DNA of 64,000 nt, from positions 663,001 to 727,000 of the forward strand of contig NZ_CP101833.1 in the NCBI RefSeq assembly GCF_024498355.1, in the 5' to 3' direction. This stretch comes from Bacillus pumilus. GTDB lineage: Bacteria > Bacillota > Bacilli > Bacillales > Bacillaceae. The notes beneath the pieces were generated by a model that saw nothing but the letters and a program-made list of their open reading frames with translations, was not told the origin of the DNA and did not search any database. The translations under genes were made by a program, and so were the position numbers. Below, in pieces: positions 8,490 to 18,600 of this stretch; position 1 is the first letter of the stretch, and each line of letters opens with the position of its first letter.

Positions 8490-11159
8490 GTGATTGAACA
8501 TGATGATTTTCAACTGAAAGCAGCGGCAAAGGAAAAGGTGAAGGAAAGAGCCTACTGGACATCTATTTTATCAGGTGTCCAGCTGGATGGCCGCATTCCC
8601 CATACGGTTTCACAAGCCAAGCCTGCTGCAATGAACCGATCGCTTCATTCGTCCTTCCCTATGGCTGTGAACCAGTCGTTAAAGCAATTATGTGGAGATT
8701 CTGATTTGCGGATGTTTATCGTGCTGACCACAGCTGCTTTTGGCTTGCTACACCGTTACAGCGGAAAAACTGAGTTGATGGTGACTGTTCCTACAATGGA
8801 ACAGTCCGCCAATCAATCTGCCATTAATCATATGCTGCCACTCAAGGCAGAGATTGATCCTCATATGAGCTTCAGCGCAGGGTTAGATGCAGTGAAGCGA
8901 TCGTTTCAGGAGGCAGTACGTCATCAAAACTATCCTGTTCATATTTTAATGGAGGAACTTTGGCATTCATTAGGAGACGGCAAGGAGCGTGTCAATCTGG
9001 CATGTGCATTTGAGACATTGCATGGACAGGCTGACCGAATGCAATTAAATGCGGATGTGCTCATTGTTTGGAAGAAAGCACAAGATCAGCTTCATGCCGA
9101 AGTTCACTGGGATGCTTCCAACTATGACGATCAAATGATGGAGCAGTTCTCCAGGCATTTCATGACACTCACAGAGCAATTGCTCAAAGCGCCTGAACAA
9201 GCGATGAGCACACACTCATTTCTATCTGACATGGAGAAAAGTCAGTTGTTTGATGCGTTTCAAGGGGAGCCGCTCGCTTATCCAGTAGATCGTGATATTG
9301 TGTCTTTATTTCAACAGCAAGTCCAATTGCATCCAGCACGAACGGCCGTTGTGTTTGGCACCACCTCCTATACATATAAAGAGGTTGACCATTTATCGGA
9401 TCGCATTGCGCTTAGACTCTCTCAAAGTCAGATGACACGGGAGACCCCAGTTGGTCTCAGAATGTATCGGTCTGCTGAACTTGTGATTGCCATTCTTGGC
9501 ATCTTAAAGGCTGGCTATGCTTATTTACCGATTGATGTCCATCTGCCGATCGAAAGAATTCGGTATATGCTCAAAAACAGTGGCGCTACAGCCATTGTAT
9601 CGGATGCAGCCGGACATGAAGGATTGGATGTCGAGGTTCATGTCATTCAAGACATGCTTCATGAATCGGAAATAAAAGAAAACCTGACTTGGTCAATTTC
9701 GCCTTCGGATATGGCTTATGTCCTGTATACATCAGGTACAACAGGACATCCGAAAGGGGTCATCATTGAACATCGTCATGTCATAAATTTGGTGTACGGA
9801 ATGAAAACACGCTTTTTTGATCTGCTTCCAGATGATTTGCAAGTGGGGATGCTGGCTTCACATATTTTTGATGCGTCTGTTCAAACGTTGTTTCCAACAT
9901 TGTTGCTTGGACATACGCTGCATATTGCCAAAGATGAAGTTCGTATGGATGGGCATGCGTTGTGGGATTTTTATCAAGAAAACCACATTCAGCTGTCAGA
10001 TGTGACACCCTCTCATTTAAAGCTGATGAACAAGGCAGCAGGGCAATCGAAACAGGATCTGCCTGCTTTGAACATGCTGCTTGTAGGCGGAGAAGTATTT
10101 ACAAAAGAGCTGATGGATCAATTTTTACAGCATGTATCAAGTGAAAAACCCATCATGATTAATGCATATGGGCCTACTGAATGTACTGTTCAATCGTCAT
10201 CCTTTTTGATTCCGCCTGACTGGGATGAACAGGTCATTCCTATTGGGAAGCCGATGCCAAATGAGCGTATCTTCATATGTGACGCGCAAGGGGAGCCAGT
10301 TCCGATAGGCGTCTTTGGTGAACTGTATATCTCAGGCGATGGTGTAGGGCGTGGGTACATCAATCATCCTGATCTGAGCAAGGAGAAATTTATCAAAAAA
10401 CCAGAGTTAAGCAGCGGGGTGTTATACGGTACGGGAGACCTTGCAAGGTGGCGGTTTGATGGGGTATTGGAATTTGCCAAAAGGAACGACAGCCAAGTGA
10501 AAATCAGAGGGTATCGAATTGAGCTGGAGGAGATCCGCAGAGCTATTCTTGATGATCCGAATATGCAAGGACTGATCCAAGATGTCATTGTGATCCCTAA
10601 GGAGACGACGGAGCAGGACCAATACATTTGCGCATATTTGATGGCAAAACAAGTCATAGATCAGCGTGTACTTCGTCAATCTCTCAGTGGGAGATTACCA
10701 GGTTATATGGTGCCAAGGCATTTGATTCAAGTAGAGCAATTTCCTTTGAATCTATCAGGGAAATTAGATATTCAAGCGCTGCCGAATTCAGAAGATCAGC
10801 TACCAGGCGGGCAAGAGCCAGTGGCCATTCAAGCACACAATGAAACAGAGCAGAAGCTTGTTCGCATTTTCGCTTCAATTTTACAAGTCCCTGCTTCTCA
10901 CATTCGATTAGATGAACCGTTTTTCGATTTGGGCGGGAACTCTTTTAATATCGTTGAGCTGTCCAATAAAGTGAAAGAGGAATTTCAGCAGGAGCTGACA
11001 GTGATGGAGCTGTTCCAATATACAACTGTTTCACAAATAGCAGCCCAATTAAAAAACAAATCAGCAGGACAAGATAAACAAATAGAAGCTGATGGAGAAA
11101 ATGAAGCGGATGACTTAGAAAGTGCCGCACAACTGTTAGGCGGGATGATAGATGAGTAA
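8490..11159 (+). CDS. amiJ: NRPS module, AmiJ-like: truncated condensation half, A domain, PCP
   Basis: GTG at 8490 is preferred because AGAGGTG lies nine bases upstream; an in-frame GTG at 8478 overlaps that ribosome site. The first 260 residues resemble only the C-terminal half of a condensation domain, with no HHxxxDG. Then come an adenylation domain (about 270-760; YTSGTTG near 410, NAYGPTE, YGTGD, RGYRIELEEI, SGKLDIQAL) and a PCP with GGNS near 818. The specificity residues read D-A-Q-D-L-G-A-V-Q, close to Gln-type codes I remember and not a standard Leu code, although amicoumacin needs Leu here. The preceding protein ends in a complete C domain, which would supply the missing condensation activity in trans. 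The stop overlaps the next start (ATGAGTAA), implying translational coupling. Confidence 0.85.
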   Translation: MIEHDDFQLKAAAKEKVKERAYWTSILSGVQLDGRIPHTVSQAKPAAMNRSLHSSFPMAVNQSLKQLCGDSDLRMFIVLTTAAFGLLHRYSGKTELMVTVPTMEQSANQSAINHMLPLKAEIDPHMSFSAGLDAVKRSFQEAVRHQNYPVHILMEELWHSLGDGKERVNLACAFETLHGQADRMQLNADVLIVWKKAQDQLHAEVHWDASNYDDQMMEQFSRHFMTLTEQLLKAPEQAMSTHSFLSDMEKSQLFDAFQGEPLAYPVDRDIVSLFQQQVQLHPARTAVVFGTTSYTYKEVDHLSDRIALRLSQSQMTRETPVGLRMYRSAELVIAILGILKAGYAYLPIDVHLPIERIRYMLKNSGATAIVSDAAGHEGLDVEVHVIQDMLHESEIKENLTWSISPSDMAYVLYTSGTTGHPKGVIIEHRHVINLVYGMKTRFFDLLPDDLQVGMLASHIFDASVQTLFPTLLLGHTLHIAKDEVRMDGHALWDFYQENHIQLSDVTPSHLKLMNKAAGQSKQDLPALNMLLVGGEVFTKELMDQFLQHVSSEKPIMINAYGPTECTVQSSSFLIPPDWDEQVIPIGKPMPNERIFICDAQGEPVPIGVFGELYISGDGVGRGYINHPDLSKEKFIKKPELSSGVLYGTGDLARWRFDGVLEFAKRNDSQVKIRGYRIELEEIRRAILDDPNMQGLIQDVIVIPKETTEQDQYICAYLMAKQVIDQRVLRQSLSGRLPGYMVPRHLIQVEQFPLNLSGKLDIQALPNSEDQLPGGQEPVAIQAHNETEQKLVRIFASILQVPASHIRLDEPFFDLGGNSFNIVELSNKVKEEFQQELTVMELFQYTTVSQIAAQLKNKSAGQDKQIEADGENEADDLESAAQLLGGMIDE

Positions 11160-14100
11160 GTTAACAGGATTAGAGGTTGCAGTGGTTGGTATGGCCTGCC
11201 GATTTCCGGGAGCGAAGAATATTCATAGCTTCTGGGATAACCTTGCAAATGGAAGAGAGTCCATTACGTTTTTTTCTAAGGAAGAATTGCTTGAGGCGGG
11301 GGTTGGACAAGAAGCTCTGGATCATGAGCAATATGTACGTGCCAAAGGAGCAGTAGATCAGCATGATCACTTTGATGCAGATTTCTTTGGTTATTCACAG
11401 CGTGAGGCAGAAGTAATGGACCCGCAAATCCGCATGTTTCATGAAGTGGCGTGGGAATCCCTTGAAGATGCAGGCTATAACCCTGAAACCTATCAGGAGC
11501 CGATCGGTTTATTTGGTGCTGCTTCTGCCAATTTATATTGGCAAGCTGCTTCCATGCTGATGAGAACGAATAACTCATCTGAGCAGTTTGCGGCTGTTCA
11601 GTTGACAGATAAAGATTTTATGAACACAAAGGTGTCCTATAAATTGAATTTGAAGGGACCGAGTGTGGCTGTTGATACGGCTTGTTCCTCCTCTTTGGTT
11701 GCAGTTCATTTAGCGGCACGCGCCCTGCTCACTGGGGAATGTAAAATGGCACTCGCTGGCGGCGTCACCATCACGACTCCTCACAAAAAAGGATACATGT
11801 ATCAAGAGGGCATGATCATGTCCCCTGATGGACACTGCCGAGCCTTTGATGAACAGGCAAAAGGAACAGTTGGCGGCGAGGGCTGTGGAGTTGTTGTACT
11901 CAAATCATTAAAGCAGGCACTAAAGGATAAGGATCACATCTATGGGGTGATTAAAGGGTCAGCGTATAACAATGACGGCGGGCGGAAGGTTGGTTACACA
12001 GCACCAAGTATTGAAGGGCAAAGTGAAATTATTAAAAAGGCGCTCAAGATCAGTCGTGTAGAAGCCGAGAGCATTTCTTATATTGAAGCACATGGCACAG
12101 GTACGACCCTTGGCGATCCAGTTGAAATTGAGTCACTGAATCAAGCCTTTCAAACTGATAAAAAACAGTTTTGTGCCATCGGGTCTGTGAAAACCAATAT
12201 CGGTCATCTTGATTCAGCGGCAGGCATTGCCGGTTTTATCAAAACGACGCTTAGTCTGTATCATCAGACGCTGCCACCTAGTCTTCATTATGAAAGACCG
12301 AATCCAAAAATTGATTTTGAATCAAGCCCGTTTTATGTGAATACAACACCCGTACCATGGACGAAACGAGAGCAGCCGCTGCGTGCTGGGGTCAGTTCAT
12401 TCGGAGTCGGCGGTACGAATGTACATCTCATCATGGAAGAGGCGCCCATTGCCGATAAACGGTCAGTAGACAAGGATCACGAACTCATGGTGATATCAGC
12501 AAGGTCGAAGCAGGCGGTTCAAACGTCTGCTGAGCAAATCATTTCTTATTTAAAAGAACAAAAGGACGTGCCGCTATCCCATGCTGCGTTTACGCTGCAG
12601 GAGGGACGAAAGCATTTTCCTTATCGACAAGCATTTCTTGCAAGCCCCGATCGCACATTCCAGTCAGCTGGACAGCCTCAAAAGGCCTTTCAGCAGCCTG
12701 CGGTCGTCTGGATGTTTTCTGGTCAAGGTGCACAGTATGTCAATATGGGCAAGGATTTATATGAGAAAGACCCTGTATTTAAACAAACGCTTCAAAAATG
12801 TTTTGCCATCATTTTATCCTTGGCAGGTGTTGAGATCGAGAAAGTGTTATATCCAACAACCGAAGCAGACTTCATTGAAGCAGAACAACTCATGCAGCAA
12901 ACGTCTTATACACAAATCATCTTGTTTAGTTTTGAGTATGCACTCGCATCTAAGCTGATGGGACTAGGCATACGTCCGCATTATTTCATTGGTCATAGTA
13001 TTGGTGAAATCACAGCTGCTTGTGTGGCCGGTAGCATCCATCTTGAAGATGCGATCCGGATCGTTTTAAAAAGAGGCAATTTGATGCAAAAGATGCCTCC
13101 AGGTGATATGGCTGGTGTGACGCTTCCAGCCGAAGAGATTGAGCATGAACTTCCAGAAGGTGTCGAGCTTTCTGCTGTGAATAGCTCGCAATTATCCGTT
13201 GTTTCCGGTCCTACAGACCGTTTACAGGTATATATCGAACAAGCTGAGAAAAGAGGGGCTTCTGTCCAAAAGCTGAAAACCTCTCACGCCTTTCATACGA
13301 GTATGATGGCTGAAGCGGCCAATCAGTTTAAGGATGTTCTTTCTGAGATCACCTATCAGCAAGGCGAGATACCGATTGTTTCCAATGTGACAGGGAGCTG
13401 GTTAACCCACGAGCAAGCAGCATCACCTGATTACTGGGCATCTCATATCAGACAGCCTGTTTTATTTAGTCAAGGAATAGAGACGTTACTTGGACTTGGA
13501 GAGGTTGTCTTCATTGAAGTGGGGCCAGGTCATACATTGACTCAATTCGTGAGACGCCACGATCGCTATGATGTGAATAAAGCAGCTGCTGTTTCATTGG
13601 TGAGACATCCAAAAGAGCAAGCTGCTGATGATGAATATATGCAAAAGGCAATAGGAAAGCTGTGGAGTTACGGAGTGGAGCCGAACTGGAGCGCTGTCAG
13701 AAAAGAGGAGGCCCCATATCGAGCTTCACTGCCAACGTATCCATTTGAGCATCAAATATTCCTCTCACCACAGTTCAAAGCGGACCAGCTGATGACCGCT
13801 TCAACACCATCAGGACCGCAGGAGAATCACTTATCTGATTTTCAAGACTGGTTTTACATTCCGGTGTGGGAGCGCTCTTCACCTGTACTAAAAGAGCAGC
13901 ATCATCACGGGAAACGTGTGCTGGTCTTTGAGAAAAATGGTCATATCGGCGCCTATTTGAAAGAACGGCATGCGGAGGTCGTCAGCGTATGTCCAAGTGA
14001 TCATACGATCAAAGAAAATGACCAGCTGATGAAGGCAGACGTTCATATGCTGTCACATTTAGAGTGGGTCATGACTGAATTACAGCAATCTGGATTTATC

Positions 14101-15657
14101 CCTGAAGAGATCATCTGGATGCATGATGAACTGACGGAGGATACCAAAGACAAGCCAAACTATTTATCTGTGCTCGATCTCGTCAGGCTGATCAGCAAAT
14201 ACCATAACACAAACATGCGTCTTCATCTCGTGACGAGCCAAGCGCATGATGTCATCGGCATAGAGAAGGTCGATCCTCTTCAAGCAACATTAACAGGACT
14301 AGCGCTGACCATTCCTCAAGAATATCAGCACATAGAGTGTCAGCACATTGATTTATGTCAGGATACTAAGGCGAATTGGCCGCTATTTCTTTCATATGAG
14401 ATAGCGATGCACGATCAAGAAGCAGTCGTGGCTTATCGCGTGAGCAGCCGCTGGATACGAAAAGCTTCAAGCACGTCGTTAAGCAAAGAGGACTCGTCAA
14501 TGCAGCCTTTCAGGTCTAGTGGCGTTTATCTCATCACTGGCGGTATGGGCGGCATTGGCCTCACACTAGCTAAATATTTAGCAGAAACGTATCAAGCGAA
14601 ACTTGTGCTCATGAGCCGATCACGAATACGTGAACGCTCTGAATGGCATGAGCTGCGTGGTGCGGTTGGGAAAGAAGCTGATGCCGTGAAAAAGCTGCTG
14701 GCTCTTGAAGAATTAGGGGCTGATGTACAAGTTGTACACGGTGATGTATCAGATGAACGTGCCGTGCAGAAAGCGATTCAGCTGGCTCATACGGCATTTG
14801 GTGGTTTACATGGCGTCATTCACGCGGCAGGCGAGGCAGACGGGAAGATCATTCAAGCAAGAGCAGCAGATGATGAGATTCGCATGTGTCAGGCAAAAAT
14901 CAACGGGACCTATGTGCTGGATAAAGCACTCGAGGATGAAACGCTGGATTTCTTCTTGCTTTGTTCATCCCTTGTTTCCTTTCTTGGAGCGGCTGGACAA
15001 GTGGCTTATGCGGCTTCAAATGCCTTTATGGACAGCTTTGCTCATGCGAAAAGGCAGGAAGGAAAGCCAGTTATTTCTTTGAACTGGGATCGCTGGGAGA
15101 AAGTCGGTATGGCACACGACTCGGCATTAGCTGCCAAAGTCAATGACATGATGGCACTTGAGGAGCAGGCAGGAATTTCGCCAGAACAAGGAATAAAGGC
15201 CTTCCAAGAAGTGCTGCGTCTAGATTATCCGCAAATTCTTGTATCTGTTCGAGACATGGGGGAGAGAATCAAACATCGGATAACACCTGTACAGCTAGAG
15301 GATGCGCCGTCTCAAGAGATTTCGCAGGTCATAGATGAACGTCTAGAAGCATCATTGAGTGATGTGCTTAACTCCTTTTTTAAGCATGAACCGGATGTGA
15401 ATGAGAATTTCTTTGAAATGGGTGCGACGTCTCTTGATTTATTGCAGATGAGTGGTCATATCAAATCGGTATATGGCATCGAGGTTCCGGTGGTCATGAT
15501 GTACAGCCATCCAACCATCGCGTCATTGGCTGCCGAACTGAAGAAAATACATGGTGTAAAGGAAGAAAAGCAAGCTGTCACTGAATCATCTAATTTACGC
15601 AAACAAGCAATGGCTGAAGGGAAAAATCGCCGTAAACAGAGATTAAAACGAAAATAG
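11152..15657 (+). CDS. amiK: Type I PKS module KS-AT-KR-ACP, AmiK-like
   Basis: Single complete cis-AT module of 1501 residues. Ketosynthase 1-430 has its nucleophile at C178 in TACSSS, plus HGTGT and GHLDSAAG. Acyltransferase is at about 515-830, with S616 in GHSIGE and HAFH, the malonyl-CoA signature. A structural KR half precedes the active ketoreductase (about 1120-1305; TGGMGGIG cofactor loop and YAASN). ACP Ser is S1427 in GATSL. No dehydratase or enoylreductase is seen. Its likely role is the first two-carbon extension of the aminoacyl chain from the preceding protein, reducing the amino-acid carbonyl to the hydroxyl that later closes the lactone. It overlaps the upstream gene by 8 bases. 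The C-terminus is rich in Lys/Arg, probably a docking segment. Confidence 0.88.
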   Translation: MSKLTGLEVAVVGMACRFPGAKNIHSFWDNLANGRESITFFSKEELLEAGVGQEALDHEQYVRAKGAVDQHDHFDADFFGYSQREAEVMDPQIRMFHEVAWESLEDAGYNPETYQEPIGLFGAASANLYWQAASMLMRTNNSSEQFAAVQLTDKDFMNTKVSYKLNLKGPSVAVDTACSSSLVAVHLAARALLTGECKMALAGGVTITTPHKKGYMYQEGMIMSPDGHCRAFDEQAKGTVGGEGCGVVVLKSLKQALKDKDHIYGVIKGSAYNNDGGRKVGYTAPSIEGQSEIIKKALKISRVEAESISYIEAHGTGTTLGDPVEIESLNQAFQTDKKQFCAIGSVKTNIGHLDSAAGIAGFIKTTLSLYHQTLPPSLHYERPNPKIDFESSPFYVNTTPVPWTKREQPLRAGVSSFGVGGTNVHLIMEEAPIADKRSVDKDHELMVISARSKQAVQTSAEQIISYLKEQKDVPLSHAAFTLQEGRKHFPYRQAFLASPDRTFQSAGQPQKAFQQPAVVWMFSGQGAQYVNMGKDLYEKDPVFKQTLQKCFAIILSLAGVEIEKVLYPTTEADFIEAEQLMQQTSYTQIILFSFEYALASKLMGLGIRPHYFIGHSIGEITAACVAGSIHLEDAIRIVLKRGNLMQKMPPGDMAGVTLPAEEIEHELPEGVELSAVNSSQLSVVSGPTDRLQVYIEQAEKRGASVQKLKTSHAFHTSMMAEAANQFKDVLSEITYQQGEIPIVSNVTGSWLTHEQAASPDYWASHIRQPVLFSQGIETLLGLGEVVFIEVGPGHTLTQFVRRHDRYDVNKAAAVSLVRHPKEQAADDEYMQKAIGKLWSYGVEPNWSAVRKEEAPYRASLPTYPFEHQIFLSPQFKADQLMTASTPSGPQENHLSDFQDWFYIPVWERSSPVLKEQHHHGKRVLVFEKNGHIGAYLKERHAEVVSVCPSDHTIKENDQLMKADVHMLSHLEWVMTELQQSGFIPEEIIWMHDELTEDTKDKPNYLSVLDLVRLISKYHNTNMRLHLVTSQAHDVIGIEKVDPLQATLTGLALTIPQEYQHIECQHIDLCQDTKANWPLFLSYEIAMHDQEAVVAYRVSSRWIRKASSTSLSKEDSSMQPFRSSGVYLITGGMGGIGLTLAKYLAETYQAKLVLMSRSRIRERSEWHELRGAVGKEADAVKKLLALEELGADVQVVHGDVSDERAVQKAIQLAHTAFGGLHGVIHAAGEADGKIIQARAADDEIRMCQAKINGTYVLDKALEDETLDFFLLCSSLVSFLGAAGQVAYAASNAFMDSFAHAKRQEGKPVISLNWDRWEKVGMAHDSALAAKVNDMMALEEQAGISPEQGIKAFQEVLRLDYPQILVSVRDMGERIKHRITPVQLEDAPSQEISQVIDERLEASLSDVLNSFFKHEPDVNENFFEMGATSLDLLQMSGHIKSVYGIEVPVVMMYSHPTIASLAAELKKIHGVKEEKQAVTESSNLRKQAMAEGKNRRKQRLKRK

Positions 15658-15675
15658 ATGGGAGAAATGTTGCGT

Positions 15676-18600
15676 ATGTCTGATCAAGAGCAATGGACCG
15701 AATCTGGACTTGAAATTGCAGTAGTAGGATTAGCAGGTACGTTTCCCGGAGCACCGGATGTCCAAACGTTTTGGGAAAATGTATCGCAAGGGAAGGAATC
15801 CGTTACGTTTTTCACTGATGAGGAATTAAAGGCAGCTGGTGTAGATGAGACGCTGCTAAAGCATCCTGATTATGTGAAGGCCAAGCCATATTTACAAGGT
15901 GCGGCATCATTTGATGCAGACTTCTTTGGCTATACTCCGCGAGAGGCTTCGATCATGGATCCGCAAATTCGATTGATGCATGAATGTACATGGCATGCGC
16001 TAGAAGACGCTGGCTATGAGCCTGAGCAATACGATGGGTTAATTGGCCTTTATGCTGGTGCATCTAGCAATCTATCGTGGATGGGGCAGCATATGTCGTC
16101 ACTTGAAAAGAACGAAGATGTGTTTCAAATCATGCATCTCAATGACCCGTCCTTTGCTTCTCGGGTTGCCTATAAATTAAATCTAAAAGGTCCAAGTGTA
16201 TCGGTACAAACGGCTTGCTCCACGTCGCTTGTTGCTATCCATATGGCCTGCCAAGGATTAATCGGTGGAGAATGTGACCTTGCGTTAGCTGGCGGTGTCA
16301 CACTCCATCAGCCGCAGATTACAGGATATCAACACCAAGAAGGAATGATTTATTCTCCTGATGGCCATTGCCGACCATTTGATGAGAAAGCAAAAGGGAC
16401 CATTTTTGGAGAAGGTGCAGGCGTTGTGGCGCTAAAACGATTAAAAGATGCGCTAGAAGACGGAGATTTTATTTATGCCGTCGTGAAAGGGTCTGCAACG
16501 AACAATGATGGAAGCAATAAAGTCGGCTATACGGCTCCAAGTGTCAGTGGTCAGGCAAGCGTCATTGAATCTGCTTTAGAAATGGCTGAGACAGAACCAG
16601 AGACGATTTCTTATATCGAAGCACATGGAACGGGTACACCAGTTGGAGATCCGATAGAGATTGAAGCGCTCACTCGTGCTTTTCAAACAGATCAACAAGG
16701 CTTTTGCCGGATTGGATCAGTGAAAGCCAATATTGGTCATTTAGATGCTGCAAGCGGCGTGGCTGGGTTTATCAAAACAGTCATGATGCTGCATCATCGT
16801 CAATTTGTCCCGATGCCGCACTTTGATAAGCCGAATCACCGTATTCCATTTGATCAAACCCCATTTTATGTTGGGACAAATAAAGAAGAGTGGAAGGCGT
16901 CTCAATTGCCAAGGAGAGCTGGAGTCAGCGCCTTTGGCATAGGTGGTGCAAATGCCCATGTCATCTTAGAAGAGGCAAAGCCGAGAAAAGCAAACAACCC
17001 GGACTCGTCCAAAGAATTAATCGTGCTGTCAGCCAGATCAAAGCATGACATGAAGAACATGACAAAAAACCTGAAGGAATATGTTTCCTCACATCATGAA
17101 CTCTCACTTGGTGAAGCTGCTTACACCTTACAAAGTGGAAGAAGGGCCTTCCAATACCGAAAAACGTTTGTCTGTTCCACGAGGGATGAATTACTAGAGC
17201 AGCTACAAGTTCTAAACGAAGAGACTGTAGGCAGAGAAAGTGCTCTTTTCAAACGGATGAGCATGAGGTTGACTGGCTATCATGAGGCAGGCTTACGTGA
17301 ATATATCAAGCTGTATGAGAAAGACCATTCTTTCAAGACAGAAGTGGATCGATTCATTAGCCTCATCCAATCCGTGTTACCTATAGAAAAAGATCAGCTG
17401 TTCCATTCAAAACAACATGGTCAAGCAGAAGTGGCTATGCTGATCATGACATCGGCTTTTGCCTATCAGCTGAGGGAACTCGGGATTGAACCAGACGTAT
17501 GGATTGGAGAAGGGAGCGGGGTGTGGACAGCTTTATACGCAGCCGGCGGTCTTGAACTGACAGAAGCGGCATCCATTGTGTATCACCTTCGTGACACTCA
17601 AAAGGTGGATCAATGGCTTTCTACTTTGCCTCCAAAAACACTGCATCAGCCTGTTTACATTCAACAGACCGGTGAGGAACTGACCACCTTCCAACCATCG
17701 TCTGCAAAGCGTTTCCTTGATATGGGCCAGGCTGTAAAGCCGTCTTTGATTGAGCAGGAATCAACAGCCTTGATCATCGATCTTTCAATGAAACAAGGGA
17801 TCATGGTTGAAAAAGGAGCAGAAAAAACAACCGAACCACTTGATGGAGACATCCTTCAAATCGCAGGTGTTCTTTGGGAAATGGGGGTCGACTTAGCTTT
17901 TCCTTTAACAGATGAGAAGAACAGGCAGCGTATTCCGCTCCCAGGGTATCCATTTCATAAAAAAGACTTCTCTGCACAAACAAAACCGATGGCAGCCATT
18001 GAACCGTACAAGCCACAGGAGGAAAAACGTGTATTTACATCGCTCGCTTCTTTACAAAAAGACATTCATGACATTGTTCAAACTCATTTTGGGTTTGATC
18101 AAATAGACGATGAATCACCATTTTTTGAATTTGGTGCGACATCTCTTGATATATCCCAGCTTGCAGCGAAAATATCTGAGCGAATGGATCAAAAAATTGA
18201 CACCGTTCAATTGTATCGTTTTGCCACAGTGGCAAGCCTTTCTGAATATTTGTTTGAAGAACAGGCAGAACGTGAACAAACACCTGCTTCTCTCCCAGTA
18301 AAGATCACGTCGCCGGAACATACAGATATTGCAATTGTCGGAATGGCAGGAAGGTTCCCAGGGGCGTCGTCGCTAGAAGACTTTTGGCAGCGTCTTGTGA
18401 ATGGCGAGGAAATGATTCACTTTTTCACAGAAGAAGAGCTCAAGAAAGCAGGGCTGGATGCGTCTGTTTATCAGCATCCGAATTTTATCGGAGCAAAAGG
18501 CCGTTTACAACATATCGAGGGCTTTGATGCAGACTTCTTCAACTATTCTGCTAGAGAGGCAGAGCTGATGGATCCGCAGTTCAGACTCTTGCATGAATGT

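Noticed and set aside
12581..12958. 125-residue plus-strand open frame inside the AmiK-like gene
   Set aside because: Out-of-frame shadow over the AT domain; composition is not protein-like.
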